A program made the translations under genes and the position numbers. Below are positions 63,797 through 64,000 of a DNA stretch of 64,000 nt, one piece after another. The DNA is from Datnioides undecimradiatus (Eukaryota; Chordata; Actinopteri; Lobotiformes; Datnioididae): positions 11,543,808 through 11,607,807 of the forward strand of contig WARS01000013.1 in assembly GCA_008933995.1 (NCBI GenBank), given 5' to 3'. Every line of letters starts with the position of its first letter. Position 1 is the stretch's first letter. The notes beneath the pieces are model-generated. The model was given only the letters and a program-made list of their open reading frames with translations, searched no databases and was not told the DNA's origin.

Positions 63797-64000
63797 GCCA
63801 TCTGACCGAAAAAGAGCCTTCCTCTCCCGGTAGAGAGGCGGCTTTCAAATTGGAGATGTGGGTGGTGGTGGTGGGGGCTTGAAATTAACCCTCTGTGTCT
63901 TCAAGATTAGTCTTTTATACAGGAGCTTTAGGGGGTTCCCACAGTTTTGCAATGTCAAAGACCCCTAAACAAGCAGTCAGCACACTAAAACCATAGAGAA
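63797..64000. other. nab2 upstream flank
   Basis: Contains a GGT/GGG-rich stretch (63850-63880) and no gene. Confidence 0.5.

Overview
The window is vertebrate nuclear DNA, almost certainly from a teleost (probably a spiny-rayed fish). Genes are split by GT-AG introns, most of them short. The proteins match vertebrate families closely but at fish-like distance from human. The spacers carry long CA/GT and AT microsatellites and decayed interspersed repeats of kinds I know from fish genomes. No bacterial, viral or CRISPR feature was seen. All exon joins were made by eye and checked for reading phase; every multi-exon gene below closes to a multiple of three with one terminal stop.

Layout: (1) 1-7000, minus strand: a very large dendrin (ddn) gene with one giant 3' coding exon. 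(2) 9617-10766, minus: eef1akmt3 (mettl21b), a three-exon lysine methyltransferase. (3) 13350-18898, minus: stx16, a Golgi/endosome t-SNARE with a conserved 12-nt microexon and tandem splice donors. (4) 20.4-31.5 kb, plus: dgka, diacylglycerol kinase alpha, 23 coding exons. (5) 34.7-41.2 kb, plus: nr4a1 (Nur77), with a compact promoter holding two MEF2 sites, two TGCGTCA elements and a CArG box. (6) 41.3-50 kb: no gene found; repeats and microsatellites. (7) 50.0-54.4 kb, plus: a very short TANK-like gene that keeps a TBK1-binding-type segment, a PxQxT TRAF-binding motif and the terminal zinc finger. (8) 57.7-63.8 kb, minus: nab2, the EGR co-repressor.

Ddn, eef1akmt3, dgka, nr4a1 and nab2 all lie on human 12q13-q14 (from memory), so this is a compacted piece of that synteny block. 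Stx16 (human 20q13) is an addition. The TANK-like gene has its human relative on 2q24, the partner paralogon that also carries NR4A2 and NAB1, so it may be an old whole-genome-duplication copy lost from mammals.

Functionally, dgka and the TANK-like gene are signalling components, while nr4a1 and nab2 belong to the immediate-early response: nr4a1 is an activity-induced receptor and nab2 restrains EGR factors. The most unusual items are the mini-TANK gene, the repeat-expanded dendrin, the stx16 microexon and the nr4a1 control region.
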